Source: Piscibacillus sp052246295
GTDB lineage: Bacteria; Bacillota; Bacilli; Bacillales; Alkalibacillaceae
Direction: 5' to 3' (one strand)
DNA length: 64,000 nucleotides
Assembly (NCBI GenBank): GCA_052246295.1
Contig: JBQQCO010000018.1
The notes under the pieces: model-generated
What the model saw: only the letters and a program-made list of their open reading frames with translations
The model's database searches: none
What the model was told of the DNA's origin: nothing
Program-made: the position numbers and the translations under genes
Part shown: positions 60,546 to 64,000 of the stretch, in pieces
Layout of the letters: each line of letters opens with the position of its first letter
How positions within the stretch are numbered: the first letter of the stretch is position 1

Positions 60546-61928
60546 CTATTGAATACCATAATTTGCTGGGTTTACAGCATTAGACTTGCTGCTATTCCAA
60601 CTACCTTTGTGTAATTCAAAGTGAAGGTGCTGTCCTGTTGAACGACCAGTGTTACCCATATGTCCGATAACTTGTCCTTGACTTACTTGTTGTCCTTCAG
60701 AGACTAGTCGGTTTCTCATATGTGCGTATACTGTTGTAAATTTCTCACCGTTCACCATATGTACGATGAAGACTACATTACCATAACTACTAGAATAGTA
60801 GGATCTTGATACAACACCCGATGCAACTGATTTAATGCCTACGTTAGAACCTCCACGTGCAATATCAATACCAGCGTGCAACTTACCCCAGCGATGTCCA
60901 TAACCTGATGTTAATGTACCACTTGATGGTCTAATGAAACCATGGTCATTTTTGACGGTGCTAGTTTGTTGAACACTTCCACCAGATTGTGCTGCTCTTT
61001 GTTCAGCTTTCTTTTGCTCTTCTAACTCAGCAACTAGCTTATCAAATGCTCTTGCTTGTGAAGCTAAGTTAGCACGTTCTTCCTCGATACTCATGGAATG
61101 ATCATGTAGCTCTTCTTCTTTATGTTGCAATTCAGCTAATAAACTATTCTGTTCTGATAATTTATTATTTAAGTTAGTTTCGAGATTTTGTAACTCTCTC
61201 ATATCTGCAACTAACGCATTTTTCTGACCTTCTAGTTGAGTTCTTTGATCAGACAATTCATTTTTATTTGCTTCAACTTGAGCTCTAGAATCTTCTAATT
61301 CTTGCTTGTCCTCTTCAAGTTGAATTTTATCATTAATATGATCTCTCAAAATGTTTTGGTCTTGGTCCATAATTTTACTAACCGCTTGAGTACGGCTAAT
61401 GAAATCACCGAAATCCGATGCACCAAGAACAACTTCTAAGTATTTAACACTTCCACCATTACGTTGTAGGTTACGTAGACGATCTTTTAATAGCTCTTCA
61501 CGGCTATCAATTTTTTCTTGAGTTTCTTTAATGTTTTGTTTTAACTCTTCGATTCTATTTTCTAATCTTTTAATTTCAGCTTCCAGCTCTTTAATTTCAT
61601 TTTCTACTTTTTCAATTTCGCCTTGCTTTTGATCAATTTCTTTTTTCTTTTGATCAATTTTCTTCTGTGCCTCTTCAATTTCTTTTCTCAGACTACTAAT
61701 CTCATTTTTCATTTCTTTTTGTTCGGATTTATTCTGTTCAATCTTCTTTTCTAACTCTGATAGTTCACTAGATAAATTACTACGTTTTTGACTAGCCTTC
61801 TTTGACTTCTCTTTTAATTCCTTAATCTCCTGATCAACATCTGCATTTACCTCAGTTACTTGTGTAAAAGCTGCTCCGACCAATGCCATTATCACAACTG
61901 AAACAATCACTGATATTCTTTTGTACAA
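60546..61928 (-). CDS. Secreted coiled-coil M23 peptidoglycan peptidase (EnvC/PcsB-like position)
   Basis: A 460-residue exported protein. A signal peptide (residues 1-30, KRISVIVSVVIMALVGAAFTQVTEVNA) is followed by a long coiled coil (32-310, highly charged with Glu and Lys). A linker leads to a C-terminal LytM/M23 domain with HRWGKLHAGIDIARGG and HLHFELHKGSW, both zinc motifs intact, so it may be catalytically active. It sits 29 nt after ftsX, as the substrate of the FtsEX regulator. In B. subtilis FtsEX controls the NlpC/P60 enzyme CwlO; here an M23 enzyme takes that place, more like the EnvC arrangement. The start codon is TTG (61928) with GGAGGAATAAG upstream. Confidence 0.87.
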   Translation of the reverse strand: MYKRISVIVSVVIMALVGAAFTQVTEVNADVDQEIKELKEKSKKASQKRSNLSSELSELEKKIEQNKSEQKEMKNEISSLRKEIEEAQKKIDQKKKEIDQKQGEIEKVENEIKELEAEIKRLENRIEELKQNIKETQEKIDSREELLKDRLRNLQRNGGSVKYLEVVLGASDFGDFISRTQAVSKIMDQDQNILRDHINDKIQLEEDKQELEDSRAQVEANKNELSDQRTQLEGQKNALVADMRELQNLETNLNNKLSEQNSLLAELQHKEEELHDHSMSIEEERANLASQARAFDKLVAELEEQKKAEQRAAQSGGSVQQTSTVKNDHGFIRPSSGTLTSGYGHRWGKLHAGIDIARGGSNVGIKSVASGVVSRSYYSSSYGNVVFIVHMVNGEKFTTVYAHMRNRLVSEGQQVSQGQVIGHMGNTGRSTGQHLHFELHKGSWNSSKSNAVNPANYGIQ

Positions 61929-61957
61929 ATCTTATTCCTCCTCTGTATACTCTCTCG

Positions 61958-62854
61958 TTAAACATTTAAGAATTTTCGTACACTCATAACGCTTCCCCAA
62001 ACACCGATAAAGACTCCCAAACCTAGCAATAATAGTGATAACTGCCAAGCAAATGGATTGAATGGTAACAGTTCAACGAATGGAAGTAAATTACGTCCTG
62101 CTACATTTTGATAGAGGTAGTAATAACCTACAAGAACTATAGAAATAGGAATAATTGAACCAATGATTCCCATTAACATACCTTCAATGAAGAAAGGCCA
62201 GCGAATAAAGCTGTTTTTGGCTCCAACTAGTTTCATAATGCCAATCTCATTTGCACGAGCGATTATTGTCATTCTAATCGTGTTAGAAATTAAGAAAATC
62301 GCTGTGAAAAGTAAAGCAGTTATAAACCCAATTCCGATGTAGCGAGCATATTTATTAAAGGTTAAAAGTCGCTCTACTGTTGCTTGTGAATAATCCACAT
62401 CATCAACGTAATCCATTTGTGATACTTGTTGGGATAAACCTCTATAATAATTTGCATCGGTAGCTTTTATAACAAAAACATCATTAAGTGGGTTACTATC
62501 TTCAAACATCATTCCCCACTCATCACCTGATTCACCCATGTCCTCTATCAACTTGTTGAGCTCATCTTCTTTAGATGAATATTCGATTGATTCTACATTA
62601 GATAGTTCATTTAATTTTGATTGGAGTTCATCAACGTCTTCCTGCTCTGTACCTAGTTCAACATAAACATTCATTTGTACATCTTGTTCGATGTTTTCAG
62701 CAACTTGGTTTAAATTTAGGATTAATGCTAAAAAAATCCCAACTAGTATTAGAGTTGTGGTAACTGCTCCTACAGAAGCTACCGTCATCCAACTATTGCG
62801 TATAATGTTTTTTGAACCTTCTCTTAAGTGTCTTCTGGCTGTACTAAACTTCAT
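61958..62854 (-). CDS. ftsX: Cell division ABC transporter permease FtsX
   Basis: A 298-residue membrane protein with four TM helices: residues about 25-45 first, then three at 170-290. A large outer domain lies between the first two (VYVELGTEQEDVDELQSKLNELSNVESIEYSSKEDEL). C-terminal FtsX/MacB motif: ANEIGIMKLVGAKNSFIRWPFFIEGMLMGIIG. I start it at ATG 62854 (MKFSTARRHLREG), 9 nt after GAGGAG; the ATG two codons earlier is too close. It overlaps the ftsE end by 11 nt. It transmits FtsE ATP hydrolysis to the adjacent peptidoglycan peptidase. Confidence 0.95.
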   Translation of the reverse strand: MKFSTARRHLREGSKNIIRNSWMTVASVGAVTTTLILVGIFLALILNLNQVAENIEQDVQMNVYVELGTEQEDVDELQSKLNELSNVESIEYSSKEDELNKLIEDMGESGDEWGMMFEDSNPLNDVFVIKATDANYYRGLSQQVSQMDYVDDVDYSQATVERLLTFNKYARYIGIGFITALLFTAIFLISNTIRMTIIARANEIGIMKLVGAKNSFIRWPFFIEGMLMGIIGSIIPISIVLVGYYYLYQNVAGRNLLPFVELLPFNPFAWQLSLLLLGLGVFIGVWGSVMSVRKFLNV

Positions 62855-63530
62855 AACCATACTCTCCTCGATGCTCGTCCCTTACAACTTGTCCATTTTC
62901 CATCGCAATAACGCGTTTTCTTAGCTTATTAACGATGTCTCTGCTGTGGGTTGCCATAATGACCGTTGTTCCAGAGGCATTAATGTCCTCAAAGGTTTTC
63001 ATGATTTCCCAAGACGTTTCTGGATCCAAGTTTCCTGTCGGTTCATCTGCTATAACAAGCTTAGGATTGTTTACAATGGCACGCGCAATTGCAACACGTT
63101 GTTGTTCACCACCTGAGAGTTGAGCAGGTATAAATCGCGCTTTGTGTTTCAATCCAACTTGATCTAAAACACTCATCACACGGCGTCGAATTTTTTTAGG
63201 GTTTTCTTCAATGACTTCTAGAGCGAAAGCTACATTTTCGTAAACTGATTTACGTTGTAGTAACTTAAAGTCTTGGAAAATAACCCCAATATCACGTCGT
63301 ATAAATGGAACGTCACGCTTCTTCAGTTGTCCTAATTCGACACCATTTATGTAGACTTCACCTTTTGAAGGTGTTTCCTCGCGATACATCATCTTAATAA
63401 AAGATGTTTTCCCAGCACCACTGGGCCCAACCACATACACAAAGTCACCCTTACTAATACTTACATCTATACCGTTTAAGGCTGTTACACCGTTCTTGTA
63501 AACCTTATAGACATTCTTCATCTGGATCAT
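62844..63530 (-). CDS. ftsE: Cell division ABC transporter ATPase FtsE
   Basis: A 228-residue ABC ATPase. Walker A VVGPSGAGKTSFIKMMYREE; Q-loop VIFQDFKLL; signature LSGGEQQRVAIARAIV; Walker B LVIADEPTGNLDPETS; H-loop MATHS. The ATG at 63530 (MIQMKNVYK) agrees with other FtsE proteins, although AGGAGG is 13 nt away; a GTG at 63539 sits only 4 nt from it. Partner FtsX overlaps downstream. The upstream gene is cccB, as in B. subtilis. Confidence 0.95.
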   Translation of the reverse strand: MIQMKNVYKVYKNGVTALNGIDVSISKGDFVYVVGPSGAGKTSFIKMMYREETPSKGEVYINGVELGQLKKRDVPFIRRDIGVIFQDFKLLQRKSVYENVAFALEVIEENPKKIRRRVMSVLDQVGLKHKARFIPAQLSGGEQQRVAIARAIVNNPKLVIADEPTGNLDPETSWEIMKTFEDINASGTTVIMATHSRDIVNKLRKRVIAMENGQVVRDEHRGEYGYEV

Positions 63531-63754
63531 AGACGCCACAGTACCTCCTGTTGCAAAAGAAAAACTTTAGATTAAATTTCTGAAAATTCATTTATTTTAG
63601 CATGTATTATATCATAAATCGACAATTAGTCCTAATTTAACGTTTATATTTACTTCAGATACTTAACATTATAACACGATACGACATTATGTTTAGACTA
63701 AATTTTATTACGTTTTTATTTCAAAGGTAATTTTTTCTTAAAAAAGCCTATAAA

Positions 63755-63787
63755 AATAGTCCTTGGAAACGTTTTCCAAGGACTATT
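63755..63787 (-). terminator. Terminator of cccB
   Basis: AATAGTCCTTGGAAA pairs perfectly with TTTCCAAGGACTATT around a 3-nt loop and is followed on the minus strand by TTTTATAG. It separates cccB from ftsE; the ftsE promoter must lie in 63540-63750. Confidence 0.9.
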
Positions 63788-63796
63788 GATTCATTT

Positions 63797-64000
63797 TTAC
63801 CTATTTACTAACCAATCTGCAATTTGTTGAGATTCTTCTTCACTTAAGTGGTCTTGTGCTGGCATTGAGCCTTGACCGTTTTGAATAATACCTACGATAT
63901 CATCTGCACTATATTTATCACCAACATTATCTAGTGCTGGGCCTGCACCCCCACTTAAATCGCCACCGTGACAGCTTGCACAGTTAGCTTTGTATAACTC
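63797..64000 (-). CDS. cccB: Cytochrome c-551 (CccB-like), C-terminal part, runs off window
   Basis: The last 67 codons of a minus-strand gene, with stop at 63797-63799. The peptide includes the haem site CASCH (NCASCHGGDLSGGAGPALDNVG) and the sixth-ligand methionine in NGQGSMPAQDHLSEEESQQIADWLV, thus a class I c-type cytochrome. In B. subtilis, CccB is a lipid-anchored cytochrome c-551 next to ftsE, as here; the N-terminal lipobox lies outside the window. It passes electrons in the outer-face respiratory chain. Confidence 0.9.
   Translation of the reverse strand, partial: ELYKANCASCHGGDLSGGAGPALDNVGDKYSADDIVGIIQNGQGSMPAQDHLSEEESQQIADWLVNR

Overview
The window looks like the chromosome of a low-GC Gram-positive bacterium of the Bacillaceae. 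The gene order clpP, crh-whiA-yvcK-rapZ-nudix, trxB, hprK-lgt-yvoD-ppaX-yvoF, uvrBA, minJ, ctpB, ftsX-ftsE and cccB follows the Bacillus subtilis yvo/yvc/yvj neighbourhood. Bacillithiol (bshB2), CtsR and LexA-type signals also fit. I cannot name the species; a halotolerant Bacillaceae genus is my guess from the general look.

Region 1 (about 1-16.1 kb) is a mobile-element pile-up. It holds the start of an IS91-like transposase and at least four IS21-type istA/istB systems. Two complete IS21 insertions can be delimited to the base. One (1302-3480) splits a tyrosine recombinase gene and is flanked by CATACAA direct repeats. The other (13209-15354) splits an ISL3-type transposase and is flanked by CCAT direct repeats. 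Two further istB genes are both broken at the same Walker A codon on either side of the recombinase remnant. Passenger genes are a PopT/DUF368 membrane protein, a secreted small protein followed by a permease-like protein, and a membrane-anchored GIY-YIG protein.

Region 2 (16.1-34.4 kb) starts with tRNA-Arg(CCG) and a CtsR-controlled clpP. It then carries metabolic modules: PanF/YhdT; a MoxR ATPase plus vWA protein (yojN/yojO-like); an amino-acid oxidation operon (FAD oxidoreductase, ornithine-cyclodeaminase-like enzyme, PutP) with a divergent PucR/CdaR-type regulator; and a probable lysine catabolic set (lysine 6-dehydrogenase, aldehyde dehydrogenase, aminotransferase, IclR regulator, glutaryl-CoA-dehydrogenase-like acyl-CoA dehydrogenase).

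Region 3 (34.4-64 kb) is conserved core, almost all on the minus strand: carbon catabolite control (crh, hprK, ppaX), cell envelope and division (whiA, yvcK, rapZ, lgt, minJ, ftsEX with an M23 peptidase, ctpB), redox (trxB), glycerol use (glpK-glpD), and a uvrB-uvrA-yojF-bshB2 operon under a LexA-type box.

The most unusual feature is a set of short-period tandem arrays in the spaces between operons. Six clear arrays (A 19.14 kb, B 22.20 kb, C 28.97 kb, D 34.06 kb, E 38.42 kb, F 48.49 kb) and one weak one (G 60.4 kb) have different unit sequences but nearly the same period: 20, 20/21 alternating, or exactly 21 bp. Array F keeps 21-bp register for about 36 units. D and F share a core on opposite strands. 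No cas genes, transposase or coding signal explains them; I regard this as the best candidate for an undescribed system.
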